From positions 1 to 31,083 of IMG/VR virus record IMGVR_UViG_3300032334_000897: 31,083 bases of DNA. One strand, given 5' to 3'. The notes under the pieces were generated by a model, which was not told the origin of the DNA, did not search any database, and saw only the letters and a list, made by a program, of their open reading frames with translations. Position 1 is the stretch's first letter. Every line of letters starts with the position of its first letter. This document shows positions 16,801-24,285 of the stretch, in pieces. This stretch comes from a virus. The translations under genes and the position numbers were made by a program.

Positions 16801-17121
16801 ATGATTATGGCGGAAGAGGAAAAATATCGCGCATGGAACAAAGTTGCGGGTAAAGAAAGTTGGAGCCAGTTTATTGATAAGTGGACTTCAAATCCTGAAC
16901 ATTCCATTGAGCATTACATGCAAAAGGCGACCGATAAGGTTCCTTATTTCAAGGGCATGACCGAGGCCGACATTAATAACCTTGAATATAAGCGCGGTGG
17001 TGAATCTGCTCAAAAGCCTTCGGCTCCGAAGAAGATTGTCCGTAGTGGCAAGGTTCTTGAGGGGCCAAATGCCGGTAAGACGGTTATAGAGTATTCCGAT
17101 GGGACGCGGGAGTATCAATGA
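13828..17121 (+). CDS. Large internal virion-type protein with internal S74 chaperone domain
   Basis: A 1097-residue protein. Residues 1-270 are Gln/Ala/Gly-rich and helical with repeated QQ and GGAFGGDRGG motifs. Residues about 283-347 match the intramolecular chaperone / peptidase S74 domain: SDKRMKDDVEKIG, then YSFKYKG, then GLMAQDVEKKHPEAV, with Ser283 and Lys288 in the positions of the catalytic pair. Two FAEGG motifs follow, then a helical region, a Pro/Thr-rich linker (about 690-740) and a helical C-terminal domain. An S74 domain is normally C-terminal; here it is in the first third. The C-terminus overlaps the next gene (ATGATGG). Likely a DNA-ejection or internal core protein. Confidence 0.65.
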   Translation: MGSKGGSTTNTTNQPPKEVMEMYKYITSQGKELQQKPYEGYSGQLVAPLNPIQEQSISQVQNSSQAASPYLQGAGASTAAAGYGYTPQGFQQGVGQYMSPYMQNVVQGTMANLAENQAQQRNYLTNKLISGGAFGGDRGGVMAAELARQQQLATGKTIGDLLQGGYTQAADLYNKGLAGQLTSAAQFGDIGTKLQGSQLSGAEALGKAGSVPYSIAQAQNAANYQQFAQQQAYPFQSLGFLANIASGLGGGMGGSSSTTTPGPSALGQILGGLTTLGSLFQFSDKRMKDDVEKIGETFDGQPIYSFKYKGEDKTNIGLMAQDVEKKHPEAVKNVGGLKAVNYEAATRGAADRGHFAEGGASQGGLVPAGMERMAFARGGIGLTPYIDDPLYEFMGANAKVPFISYIPALDIKGSGGSSKIPTAPEYEDKPSEWVKGIQAMPEWQKANLKSNLKNFLDPKSYSLGDNYWVTESGDVRRFAEGGLVPRTAHADGEPAPMGDDQTVPADRKMNVFEHILGRPLSDEARSGMLAAGLGMLASRSPFASVAVGEGALGGLNTYYNAIKNKMEQTKTAFDINKGQQEIDIRRGELGVSQRQVAIKELENKIAILNMLRARAAGYLATPGGTIPPDLQSDIDALMRDTGVLRSAINVGTATPPSMSSSGLAGGVTAAPEQGGLVPPVVTAPSKPPATTTAETTAPVVKSETATAPAPTTTTTPPVTTEKPVVEVSPTETKASTGFKLPPSMDPEVLEADAARIAQLGFGEQAAEKIKRATELRTAIGRDGGLYINGQFVPLPDYAEQIAAREAKKTKAQKEEESKFELVDVMQPDGTVIQMPKSEALKSGQVIKSIPAATLEAQKLTATENSKRSVEAGQFLSELPAVNQIQNGLINAYTKIDMNRATPLQADIIGTIKSFPALDNTLKSMGIDVDKNGFQGMADAAAKDAITDAFNRLSSNAASRTTNMQLKETLLSVADTPKAPAARYQVIVQQQAMIMAEEEKYRAWNKVAGKESWSQFIDKWTSNPEHSIEHYMQKATDKVPYFKGMTEADINNLEYKRGGESAQKPSAPKKIVRSGKVLEGPNAGKTVIEYSDGTREYQ

Positions 17122-19358
17122 TGGCCGAAGAAAAAATTCAGTGGGATCAGCCATCATCGACTGAAGAGAAAATTCAATGGGCGCTCCCAACGGCAGAAGA
17201 AGAACATCAAGGCCGCGTTGAAAAATACGAGCCTTGGGCTTCTGATATTGCCAAAAAAACTAGCCCAACAGTCGCTATGGGCGCGAATATCGCTCATGTT
17301 CCAATTGTTGGCCCTTTGATTGAAAAAGGGATGGCCTACGGAACGGCGGCAACAGGTATTCCAATTGTTGAAGGCGATACGACAGAAGAGCGTTACCGCA
17401 ATCTTTTGGCGCGTAATCAAGCCCTCGATGAGGCAATGAAAAAACAATATCCGATTGCCAGTAAAGTTGGAACGGCATCGGAAATTGCCGGTAGTGTTAT
17501 GGCAACGCCAGAATTGGGCGTTGCGGCAGGATTGACAAAGGTTGCCCCATCACTGGGAAGATCAATTCCATTTTTTGCTAGGTCGATTGAGGGCGCAGGT
17601 TATGGCGCGGCATCAGCGGCGGCAGAAGGCCCACCCGGCGAGACAATGGAAGAAAGAGTTAAACGCATGGGTCCAGAAGCCGCAATTGGCTTTGCGGCTC
17701 CTAATGTTCTTCATGGCATCATAGGTTCGGGTGCGTGGGCACTTGGAAAAGGCAAGAATTTGGTTGCCGACATATTTAATCCAGAAGGCGCTGAAATCCG
17801 TGCTTTGGCTAAAGAGGCCGCAAAAACACCGGGTAAAGCATCAACCGCCGGTCTTTCTCCTGAAGAATATGCGGCGGCTGTCGCTCGTGGCGAAGATGTT
17901 TCTCTGATGGATGTGCAAGGTGCAAAGGCGCGTGTTGCACATGCGGCTGAACGTCTGCCAGAAAATCAAAACATTTCAAATATCAATGAAGCACTTCTTC
18001 AAAGATACAATGAATCGTCACAGAGACTTGGGCAAAACATTGATCGTGCCTTTGGTACGCCAATTGATGCGGCGGCTATCCGCGCTCAGGCGTTGGAAAC
18101 TGCAAGGGTTAATAACAAGCCGCTTTATGAATCGGCTTACGCGAAGCCAATCGATTATGCGTCTGAGTCTGGTCAGAACATCGAAAATATAATCAACACA
18201 CGGGTTCCCTCAAATGCTCTTAATAGAGCCAATGAATTGATGAGATTAGAAGGCAAACAATCTCAACAAATTTTGGCCGATATTGCTGACGATGGCACAG
18301 TTGTGTTCAAGCGTATGCCAGACACCATGCAAGTGGATTACATCACTCGCGCATTGAATAATTTGGCAGAGTCAGGTGAAGGCGCGGGGGCAATGGGCGC
18401 TCAGACGCAACTTGGCGCGGCATATAAGGCTCTCGCTCGTGATTTGCGTGATAACTTGAAAATTGCTGTTCCAGAATATGGTGCGGCAGTCGATAGTGCA
18501 GGTCGCTATATCAAGCAGAATAATGCTTTTGACGCGGGTATAGATTTCTTCAATTTGGCCAACGTATCGAGCAAGACAGCCGATCCTAAATTGGTTGGTC
18601 AGCAATTGAACAATTTCAAAAAGGTTTATTCGGATACCGATAAGGAGATGATGGCTCAAGGTCTCGCTTCTTATATCAAGGAAAATCCTTATGAAGCCGC
18701 GAAGGTTTTTGCGAAGGGCGACAAGGTGACTATGGACCGTTTCAGGACGGTGCTTGGCGCGGATCGCTTTAACCAGATTGATGATGCTCTTCGGGTCAAC
18801 CGCCTTGCGGCGATGACAAAAGAGATTGGCAATGCAAGCCAGTCAAAGAACCTTTTTGGCCCAATTGCCGCCGGTATTGGTATTGGCACCGGCGCAGTTT
18901 ATGCCATCGAGAATGCGCCGCAAATTTTTGAGCATGTAAAAGACAACCCTTTGGCGTCGGTGGGCGTTTTGACGTTTCTGGCCCTTGCCGGTGCCGGTAA
19001 GGCCGCAATTGGGGCGCAGGGCAATCGTCGCGCCGCCGCTCTTCTTGGCCTTGCCGCATCAGATAATCCTGAAATTTCTCAGAAACTGCTTGAGGTGGCA
19101 CAAAAGGATGCTCGTGTTCGTGAGGCATTGAGAAACCTTGAATCTCAGGTTTCAAGAACCTACGCCGCAATGCATGCACAAGAATCGGATAATCAGAACC
19201 GCGAAGGACGGGCATCTGGCGGTCGGGTCGGTGGAGCGGCTGAATCGCTTCTCCGCGACTTGAAAAGGCGTCGGGTTATGATCAATAATCAGACCGAACA
19301 GATGCTTTCCATGCCAGATGATGCTATTGTCCAAGCACTTAATGCCGCCAAGAGGTAG
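17118..19358 (+). CDS. Large internal virion / ejection-like protein (746 aa)
   Basis: A 746-residue, Ala-rich, mostly helical protein beginning at an ATG that overlaps the stop of the 1097-residue gene. The N-terminus carries two copies of a short motif (EEKIQWDQP at residues 4-12 and EEKIQWALP at 15-23), a style common in large internal proteins of podovirus-like phages. Weakly hydrophobic Gly/Ala stretches (for example near residues 595-610 and 620-640, IGIGTGAVYAI and LASVGVLTFLALAGAG) could insert in membranes during DNA delivery. No lytic transglycosylase motif was found. The pair of genes probably forms an ejection apparatus; this is inference. Confidence 0.6.
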   Translation: MMAEEKIQWDQPSSTEEKIQWALPTAEEEHQGRVEKYEPWASDIAKKTSPTVAMGANIAHVPIVGPLIEKGMAYGTAATGIPIVEGDTTEERYRNLLARNQALDEAMKKQYPIASKVGTASEIAGSVMATPELGVAAGLTKVAPSLGRSIPFFARSIEGAGYGAASAAAEGPPGETMEERVKRMGPEAAIGFAAPNVLHGIIGSGAWALGKGKNLVADIFNPEGAEIRALAKEAAKTPGKASTAGLSPEEYAAAVARGEDVSLMDVQGAKARVAHAAERLPENQNISNINEALLQRYNESSQRLGQNIDRAFGTPIDAAAIRAQALETARVNNKPLYESAYAKPIDYASESGQNIENIINTRVPSNALNRANELMRLEGKQSQQILADIADDGTVVFKRMPDTMQVDYITRALNNLAESGEGAGAMGAQTQLGAAYKALARDLRDNLKIAVPEYGAAVDSAGRYIKQNNAFDAGIDFFNLANVSSKTADPKLVGQQLNNFKKVYSDTDKEMMAQGLASYIKENPYEAAKVFAKGDKVTMDRFRTVLGADRFNQIDDALRVNRLAAMTKEIGNASQSKNLFGPIAAGIGIGTGAVYAIENAPQIFEHVKDNPLASVGVLTFLALAGAGKAAIGAQGNRRAAALLGLAASDNPEISQKLLEVAQKDARVREALRNLESQVSRTYAAMHAQESDNQNREGRASGGRVGGAAESLLRDLKRRRVMINNQTEQMLSMPDDAIVQALNAAKR

Positions 19359-19365
19359 GTGAGAC

Positions 19366-21084
19366 ATGACGACTACATTTACATCCAATAAGAACCTTGG
19401 TGAACCCGCGTATGGCGATCTCAACTGGAACTCGCCGCTCAACCTGAACTTCACGCAAATCGATCAGGCTTTCGGTTCTTATTTTACGATTTCAACTACT
19501 GGCGGCACAACGACGCTGACAACCGCAACCCCTGTTGACGGAACCACCGGCGCATATTGGTACACAGCCCAACAGTGGAAGATCACAGGAACACTCACAT
19601 CCAACGCGATCATCACCATCCCAGTGACGCTTGGATCGGGAACGCTTGGCGGTTCATGGATTGTCGCCAATAATACGTCTGGTAGTTACACGGTCACCAT
19701 TAAAACGGTTGCAGGAACTGGCGTTACGATTGCTCAGGGCAAAATTGGCTCAATTTATTCCGATGCGACAAACGTCTATTACAACGATTCAAACGTGCTT
19801 TCGAATGGCCTTGATGCAATTCTTGGTACGGTGACGGCCACATCTTTTTCGGACGCCGGTAATGCGCGTTTAAATACGTCATCAGGCATTACGACAATTA
19901 AGTATCCAGACGTTCAAACGGTTACGATCTCTAACGCATCTCCGTCTGTTATTGCGCTGACCTCATCGACGCCAGTGCTTCCAACACTCAACTCTCCAGT
20001 TATATTTTCAACAACTGGGTCACTTCCTTCGCCGCTTGTGGCGGGAACAACTTATTACGTTTACAACCCATCAGGAACCACCTTTAATTTAGTGGCGACC
20101 TACGGAAGCTCGACGACGATCAACACGACAACCACGGGTAGCGGTATTCACACAGCTACATTTGGTTCTGGATCGGCACTCGATGTGAACGGCTCTGTGG
20201 CCATCAACGGTCAGTTGGCGTTTAGTTCTAACCCCGGCACTGTTGGACAGCTTCTTACATCAGGCGGCCCCGGCACAGCACCGTCTTGGTCGTCTGCGGC
20301 GGCTTCAACTGGCCGTATTCTCTCGGCTCCAATTATTAAAACATCAGGTACCTCATATGTCCCATCGTCCCTTTCAGTGACTTCTATTTATGTTGAAGTT
20401 CTAGGCGGCGGCGCTGGGAATGGCAGTGCGGGAGGCGCTTCAACTTTTACAAATGGCGGCTCTATTTCAATTACTGCCAACGGTGGCTCGGCAGGGTCAA
20501 ATGCTAGTGGCGGGAGCAGTGCAACTGCTCCGGGAGGCGCAGGAGGAACTGCGACTGGAGGGCAATTTAATTCGCCCGGTGGGCGTGGTGGGCAGTCAAG
20601 CGGTAATCAGTATGGGCAATCAACAATTGGAGTTGGAGGGTCGTCATATTTTGGCGGTCCGGGTGCTTATGGATCAGGAAACCCAAATGGGAGCGCAGGA
20701 TATAGCCCCGGAGGTTGCATGACCCCAGATTCATCGAGTGCGGCAGGTTGTGGCGGAGCCGGTGGATATGCATCTGGATATTATTCAGTTCCAACTGGTG
20801 CTGTTGTTTCTGGAACAATTTCTGGAGTAACTCTTACTGTTAATGCCGTCACATCGGGTACATTGGCCGTAGGCTATAACATCGCCGGTGGGACAATTTC
20901 CGCAAACACTAACATTACTGGATTTAATTCTGGAACGGGTGGCGTCGGAACCTACACAGTAAATAATAGCCAAACGGTTGGAACATTGACAACAATCACT
21001 GCTCTTCAAAATTACACTTACGCAATTGGTGCGGCAGGAACCAGTGCCACCGCCGGTGTAATTCGTATTACGGAGTTTTCATAA
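19366..21084 (+). CDS. Receptor-binding tail fibre with glycine-rich tip
   Basis: A 572-residue protein. The N-terminus ([19 protein letters not shown], then FTQIDQAFG) is a recurrent virion-anchoring start of phage fibres. A shaft of Thr/Ser/Gly-rich beta segments follows, including the beta module (nucleotides about 19921-20162) shared with other virion proteins. Residues about 345-480 are extremely glycine-rich ([33 protein letters not shown]), resembling fibre-tip sandwiches used for receptor contact. The end ([20 protein letters not shown]) is a typical closing strand of such glycine-rich domains. The next gene starts on its stop codon. Confidence 0.75.
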   Translation: MTTTFTSNKNLGEPAYGDLNWNSPLNLNFTQIDQAFGSYFTISTTGGTTTLTTATPVDGTTGAYWYTAQQWKITGTLTSNAIITIPVTLGSGTLGGSWIVANNTSGSYTVTIKTVAGTGVTIAQGKIGSIYSDATNVYYNDSNVLSNGLDAILGTVTATSFSDAGNARLNTSSGITTIKYPDVQTVTISNASPSVIALTSSTPVLPTLNSPVIFSTTGSLPSPLVAGTTYYVYNPSGTTFNLVATYGSSTTINTTTTGSGIHTATFGSGSALDVNGSVAINGQLAFSSNPGTVGQLLTSGGPGTAPSWSSAAASTGRILSAPIIKTSGTSYVPSSLSVTSIYVEVLGGGAGNGSAGGASTFTNGGSISITANGGSAGSNASGGSSATAPGGAGGTATGGQFNSPGGRGGQSSGNQYGQSTIGVGGSSYFGGPGAYGSGNPNGSAGYSPGGCMTPDSSSAAGCGGAGGYASGYYSVPTGAVVSGTISGVTLTVNAVTSGTLAVGYNIAGGTISANTNITGFNSGTGGVGTYTVNNSQTVGTLTTITALQNYTYAIGAAGTSATAGVIRITEFS

Positions 21085-21335
21085 TGAGTGAAACAGGGAA
21101 AGTTGCCGCAATTATTAACTCTGATGGCATTGTTGAAAATATGATTGTTTGGGATGATCAAAGTTTCCCCCCAGAAGGGAAAACTGTGGTTGTTTTGGAT
21201 TATCCATGCGATCCGGGAATTGGTTGGATTTATGTGGATGGTCAGTTTACCAATCCAAATCCAATTGTTATTCCATATATTCCAGTAATTGAGACTCCAA
21301 CTCCGTCGAGGGATGAAATTAATGTCATTGCTTGA
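21084..21335 (+). CDS. Small fibre-linked protein, possible fibre assembly factor
   Basis: An 83-residue acidic protein starting on the last base of the fibre stop (TAATG). It reads as a small beta domain: VAAIINSDGIVENMIVWDD, then VVVLDYPCDPGIGWIYVDGQF, then a Pro/Ile-rich tail. A short protein with a D(Y)-x(4)-PGIGWxYxxGxF pattern directly after a fibre gene is common in phages and is often considered a fibre assembly or tip-accessory protein. Here that role rests on position and pattern. Its last 14 bases overlap the cupin gene. Confidence 0.6.
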   Translation: MSETGKVAAIINSDGIVENMIVWDDQSFPPEGKTVVVLDYPCDPGIGWIYVDGQFTNPNPIVIPYIPVIETPTPSRDEINVIA

Positions 21336-21636
21336 GAAGAAAATTTCACTCGGTGATCTGACATTGATTGTTTATGATTTTGCAGAATTGGGCGATGTTC
21401 TGCCAATGCATTCTCATAATTACATGGACAATCATATTACAATTGTTGCTCGTGGATCATTCAAAGTATGTGGCAAAAATTGGGAAAAAACTGCTGACGA
21501 AGGAACAGTTCTTGATTGGTCCGAAGGACAAGAGCATGAATTTACATCATTGTCTGCAAATGCACGGCTTGTGAACGTAAGAAAACACTTCTTCAATAGA
21601 AATCCAATTGAACAGGTGGGTACGGTTTACGCTTGA
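21322..21636 (+). CDS. Cupin-fold protein
   Basis: A 104-residue single-domain protein. The ATG at 21322 has GAGGG at 21308-21312; ATG 21313 is too close to that site. The cupin motif 1 is visible as PMHSHNYMDNHITIVARGSF (His30, His32 and His38 as metal ligand candidates, a Gly after six residues), and motif 2 as EGQEHEF with His72. Such domains bind a divalent metal and serve as dioxygenases, isomerases or sugar-binding proteins. It overlaps the fibre-linked gene by 14 bases and the methyltransferase start by one. Substrate unknown; linkage to fibre genes suggests virion or receptor chemistry. Confidence 0.75.
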   Translation: MSLLEKKISLGDLTLIVYDFAELGDVLPMHSHNYMDNHITIVARGSFKVCGKNWEKTADEGTVLDWSEGQEHEFTSLSANARLVNVRKHFFNRNPIEQVGTVYA

Positions 21637-22244
21637 TGTCAAAAAGCCTTTCGGCAATTAACGATCTTCTTTACGTTAAAAAGCTAAAATACGCTCAAGA
21701 AATCAACATCTACGCGGCGATGCCTCAAGATGTTCAATATCCTATGCCGATATTCGCAGATACCATTATGTGGGGATGCGCCTATTTGAGTGGCCAAGTG
21801 CTTTGTCGATATATTTTGGACAATCCAGAGATGTTCAAAGACAAGAGCGTATGCGACTTTGGAGCGGGTTCTGGCATTGCCGGTATTGCGGCAAAAATGG
21901 CAGGTGCAAAAAAAGTCACATGCGTGGACCGCGACCCAATGTCAGTCATAATGTCTGAGCAAAATGCTGAACTAAATGGCGTTGATCTTCGTTATATGTG
22001 GGGGACATGGGGCGACATACCTAGATGCGACATATGCATGTTCTCTGCATTTGAATACGACATCAGAAACGAACCGCCATTCCGTCAATTTTTATCTAAA
22101 TTTGACGGGACAATTTTATATGTCACCAATCAAACATCGGTAATCAAACGAAGTGAATTTGAAAAATTGTCCTCAATGGACGTCGCAATGAATAATAGCG
22201 AAAAACACTTCACGTTTGATGTTTTGGTTCGCTATCCAGATTAA
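21636..22244 (+). CDS. SAM-dependent methyltransferase, METTL20/PrmA-like
   Basis: A 202-residue class I methyltransferase. The ATG at 21636 overlaps the cupin stop (TGATG); a TTG one codon earlier is less likely. The N-terminal region has MWGCAYLSGQVLCRYILDNP, motif I is VCDFGAGSGIAGIAA (residues 72-86) and the acidic end of strand 2 is CVDRDP (96-101). The segment before motif I resembles the ETF-beta lysine / PrmA-like protein methyltransferases rather than DNA methyltransferases: there is no DPPY or PC motif. Substrate is not determinable. Its overlap with the cupin and fibre genes suggests a protein substrate in the virion or a receptor-related small molecule. Confidence 0.8.
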   Translation: MSKSLSAINDLLYVKKLKYAQEINIYAAMPQDVQYPMPIFADTIMWGCAYLSGQVLCRYILDNPEMFKDKSVCDFGAGSGIAGIAAKMAGAKKVTCVDRDPMSVIMSEQNAELNGVDLRYMWGTWGDIPRCDICMFSAFEYDIRNEPPFRQFLSKFDGTILYVTNQTSVIKRSEFEKLSSMDVAMNNSEKHFTFDVLVRYPD

Positions 22245-22331
22245 TTGAATTGGGGTAGCATAGGTCTGCCTTGCGTGGGGGCAGACCGAAGGGGGCTACG
22301 CTTATACCTCCCACCCCCTCCGGTCCCTCGA
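22245..22331. terminator. Convergent intergenic region with nested hairpins
   Basis: This spacer separates the ends of a plus-strand and a minus-strand operon. Arms GGTCTGCC (22263-22270) and GGCAGACC (22280-22287) pair perfectly around a nine-base loop. An outer pair GTAGC (22255-22259) and GCTAC (22295-22299) encloses it. A shorter CCCT/AGGG pair lies at 22325-22337, overlapping the minus-strand stop. No T-run follows on either strand, so it is a bidirectional terminator candidate or an mRNA end-stabilising structure. Confidence 0.5.
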
Positions 22332-22706
22332 TCAGGGCTGATTCACACCAGCCAACTGATTTGCCAATTCCGAAACAATTTTCAATTGACTAAGATCAGG
22401 CTCTGTCGTTGATTTTGACAATTCAGCCAATGTTGCCGCAGTCGCCACGACACGTTTATGCTTCTCAGCGTTTGTCGGGTCTTGGCTTGCGTGAACAATT
22501 GCATAGCAGTGGATCACACGAGCGATGTCTGTTGGATTGATCGTGGCATCATACAGGGACGCCATGACCTTCGCCACGCGGTATGCATTTAGCAATGGAT
22601 CGCCGTCTCTAGCGGCGGCGGCTTCCATCCCTTTTTGAGCAGATTCTAAAAATCCTCTCCAGTTGTATTGCGACGAACTACCGTTCCGTCCATTTTGCGT
22701 TTCCAT
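22332..22706 (-). CDS. Hypothetical phage protein (124 aa)
   Basis: A 124-residue mostly helical protein. The frame stays open further upstream to 22961, but that part is antisense-frame to the HNH gene; the ATG at 22704-22706 has AAGGA at 22713-22717 with six-base spacing, which fixes the start. The N-terminus is Asn/Gly/Ser-rich (ETQNGRNGSSSQYNW), followed by helices containing LLNAYRVAKVMASLYDAT and IARVIHCYAIVHASQD. It overlaps the end of the HNH gene by 61 bases. It is last in the minus-strand operon. I do not recognise a family. Confidence 0.65.
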   Translation of the reverse strand: METQNGRNGSSSQYNWRGFLESAQKGMEAAAARDGDPLLNAYRVAKVMASLYDATINPTDIARVIHCYAIVHASQDPTNAEKHKRVVATAATLAELSKSTTEPDLSQLKIVSELANQLAGVNQP

Positions 22707-23023
22707 TTCGATTCCTTTCCAAAAGGCAGTGGTGTTTTTGATTTCTTGATCCCCAAAACTGAGGCTTTCTGTCTTTTCGCTTTGGCCGCTCGGCTGTGGT
22801 CCTCCTTTGTTTTCTGTGTCGCGCAGGGTAGGCAAGTCAGACGAATGTTCTCGTCCGTGTCCGTCCCACCCAGTTCCAGTGGTCTCATGTGTTCGTAAAT
22901 GTGTTTCCCCGGCATCAGCCGCACGGAGCATATCGCGCAGAGACCTTTTTCCCGTTCCCATATGGCCAACTTTCTTCGTGTTGATAGGTTGCCGCGCTTG
23001 GTAGTCCCGACATCCTCATTCAT
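22646..23023 (-). CDS. HNH endonuclease-like protein
   Basis: A 125-residue protein of the HNH type found in alphaproteobacterial phages. It shows CAIC (Cys29, Cys32), EHMRPLELGGTDTDENIRL (His45, Asn59) and CLPC (Cys64, Cys67) followed by ATQKTKEDH, then a basic tail with KWKRKMDGTVVRR. The histidine usually placed directly after the last Cys is Ala68 here; His76 might compensate, otherwise activity could be altered. The start overlaps the upstream gene by eight bases. Phage HNH proteins of this kind act in packaging, nicking or as homing enzymes; being inside a recombination operon, a DNA-processing role is likely. Confidence 0.8.
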   Translation of the reverse strand: MNEDVGTTKRGNLSTRRKLAIWEREKGLCAICSVRLMPGKHIYEHMRPLELGGTDTDENIRLTCLPCATQKTKEDHSRAAKAKRQKASVLGIKKSKTPLPFGKESKWKRKMDGTVVRRNTTGEDF

Positions 23024-23480
23024 AGATCGTTCTCATTGGCATTAAATCAGATTGCGGAACCCACCAAGCCCCGCCGCCCGTTTCATCTGGCGGTCTCCAG
23101 TATTTCTCGCTTTTGGCATCGTCTGACCAAATCCAACCAATAATTTTGAATGTTGGAGGCTGAGAAATGACCAGAATATATTGCTCTCTTTTTACATCAT
23201 TCTCACGAATCAAAAGGTTGCCATTCAAATGGTTCGTCGATCTAACTTGAAAACCCGCGACATCAGCTTCTTTACCGGCATTCACGGTTGGAACCCAATA
23301 CATGTTCAGATATTTGGCAACCGCCATCTCTGCCGCCGCGCCATCGATGTCCATCGCCCATTCGCTTTTGGTGGAATGAAGTTTGTTGTTCAGCTTTCTT
23401 TGAATTGACGCCACGCGACGCATCGAGCCAACTTGTGCGGCGACATAAAGTTCCGCGTTATTCAACACAATTTCAATCAT
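23016..23480 (-). CDS. Putative PD-(D/E)XK-like protein
   Basis: A 154-residue protein starting at the ATG that overlaps the upstream stop by four bases (ATGA); a longer frame to 23570 lies over the neighbouring gene. The order helix with Glu51 (DGAAAEMAVAKYLN), then EADVAGFQVRST (Asp73, then Gln78-x-Arg80), then a strand YILVISQP and GWIWSDDAK resembles the core of PD-(D/E)XK nucleases, with QxR at the usual (D/E)xK place. The end AWWVPQSDLMPM also recurs in phage proteins of this layout. If the fold is right, the missing Lys may mean a weak or non-catalytic member. Low certainty. Confidence 0.55.
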   Translation of the reverse strand: MIEIVLNNAELYVAAQVGSMRRVASIQRKLNNKLHSTKSEWAMDIDGAAAEMAVAKYLNMYWVPTVNAGKEADVAGFQVRSTNHLNGNLLIRENDVKREQYILVISQPPTFKIIGWIWSDDAKSEKYWRPPDETGGGAWWVPQSDLMPMRTIYE

Positions 23481-23821
23481 TGGAATTTGCTTCCCGCACG
23501 ATGAGAAGCCTGTTCCGTTCTCCATGCCTCGATAACAGTGTCGGCCTTGTTGCGCTGAGAGCGATGCCACTCGTCCTGCTCCACGGCTTTTGCCTCCTCT
23601 TCACAGGCGGCAATGTAATCTGAATGGCTTTCTGCCCATGCCTCTCTCATGGCGGCACTGCTCTCAGGTGAGCGAAGCATAAGCATTGCTCTAGTCTGTT
23701 TGCGATTAAACTCGGCCCTGACACGTTGTCCACGAGCCGCCGCAATCAAATCACTGCAATTTGAAAGATACTGAAGAGCGCCTTCAATCCACTCTTCAGA
23801 AATCAGCCTGTTTTGTTTCAT
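23477..23821 (-). CDS. Conserved helical phage protein (114 aa)
   Basis: A 114-residue almost wholly helical, charged protein: LQYLSNCSDLIAAARGQRVR, EFNRKQTRAMLML, YIAACEEEAKAVEQDEWHR, KADTVIEAWRTEQASHRAG. This pattern (AAARGxxxRAEFxRKxxxA... and ...ADxxIEAWRTEQASxRA) matches a small family I recall in siphovirus and podovirus replication/recombination operons, function unknown. The start overlaps the end of the upstream gene by 26 bases and its stop overlaps the next start. The gene was accepted on its tight operon packing and typical composition. Confidence 0.7.
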   Translation of the reverse strand: MKQNRLISEEWIEGALQYLSNCSDLIAAARGQRVRAEFNRKQTRAMLMLRSPESSAAMREAWAESHSDYIAACEEEAKAVEQDEWHRSQRNKADTVIEAWRTEQASHRAGSKFQ

Positions 23822-24275
23822 ATTTTAATCTTTCAATTTTGGGCTTGAGTGCAACCCAACACTCAACATTTTGATTTGGAGTAGGCAGAGCATCTAGGCA
23901 GACAAGGATTTCATTGTCTTCAATCCATCCGCCGCCAAGGACATTCTTCTTGGTCGCTCCATTGCGGTCTGTTCTATAAGAAAGAACAGTCCAGTTTTGA
24001 ATCCATTCTTCATCCAATGGAGAATGATCGGCGGGGCGAAGAATCACACGACAGAAGTTATCTTGATCAGCAATCGGCAACGCCTCGAAAAGGATGTTGA
24101 TTGTGTCCTTCCGTGTGCTGTAACCACGGCCAATAACAACTTCACGAGCCGTCATAGTGATCGGATCAGGTCGCCATGATGTAGCAACCCAATCAAACCG
24201 ATATGCCGAATGATCCTCAGCCTCGTAAACGGGAGGCTGAGGTTGACGCGAAAAGGTGGGTTTATGTCCACGCAT
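23796..24275 (-). CDS. Hypothetical protein (159 aa)
   Basis: A 159-residue protein starting at ATG 24273-24275, with AAGGA about eight bases upstream on the minus strand. After a Pro/Gln-rich N-terminus (FSRQPQPPVYEAEDH) it seems to contain two related halves, each with a Leu-Pro-x-x-(D/N)Q-(D/N) element: FEALPIADQDNFCRVIL near residues 63-79 and CLDALPTPNQNVECWVAL near 126-143, suggesting an internal duplication. Family not recognised. It lies between the SSB-like gene and conserved helical gene in the recombination operon. Confidence 0.65.
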   Translation of the reverse strand: MRGHKPTFSRQPQPPVYEAEDHSAYRFDWVATSWRPDPITMTAREVVIGRGYSTRKDTINILFEALPIADQDNFCRVILRPADHSPLDEEWIQNWTVLSYRTDRNGATKKNVLGGGWIEDNEILVCLDALPTPNQNVECWVALKPKIERLKYETKQADF

Positions 24276-24285
24276 TACTTATTCC

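Noticed and set aside
20400-20780. Glycine-rich stretch considered as an ice-binding or silk-like protein
   Set aside because: It lies at the end of a fibre with a virion-anchor N-terminus, where glycine-rich tips are common.
21636-22244. Methyltransferase considered as a DNA methylase of a restriction system
   Set aside because: No (D/N)PP(Y/F) or PC catalytic motif and no restriction gene nearby; the sequence before motif I resembles protein methyltransferases.
22707-22961. Extended N-terminus of the minus-strand frame ending at 22332
   Set aside because: It lies over the HNH gene in another frame, is of random composition, and a good ribosome site precedes the ATG at 22706.
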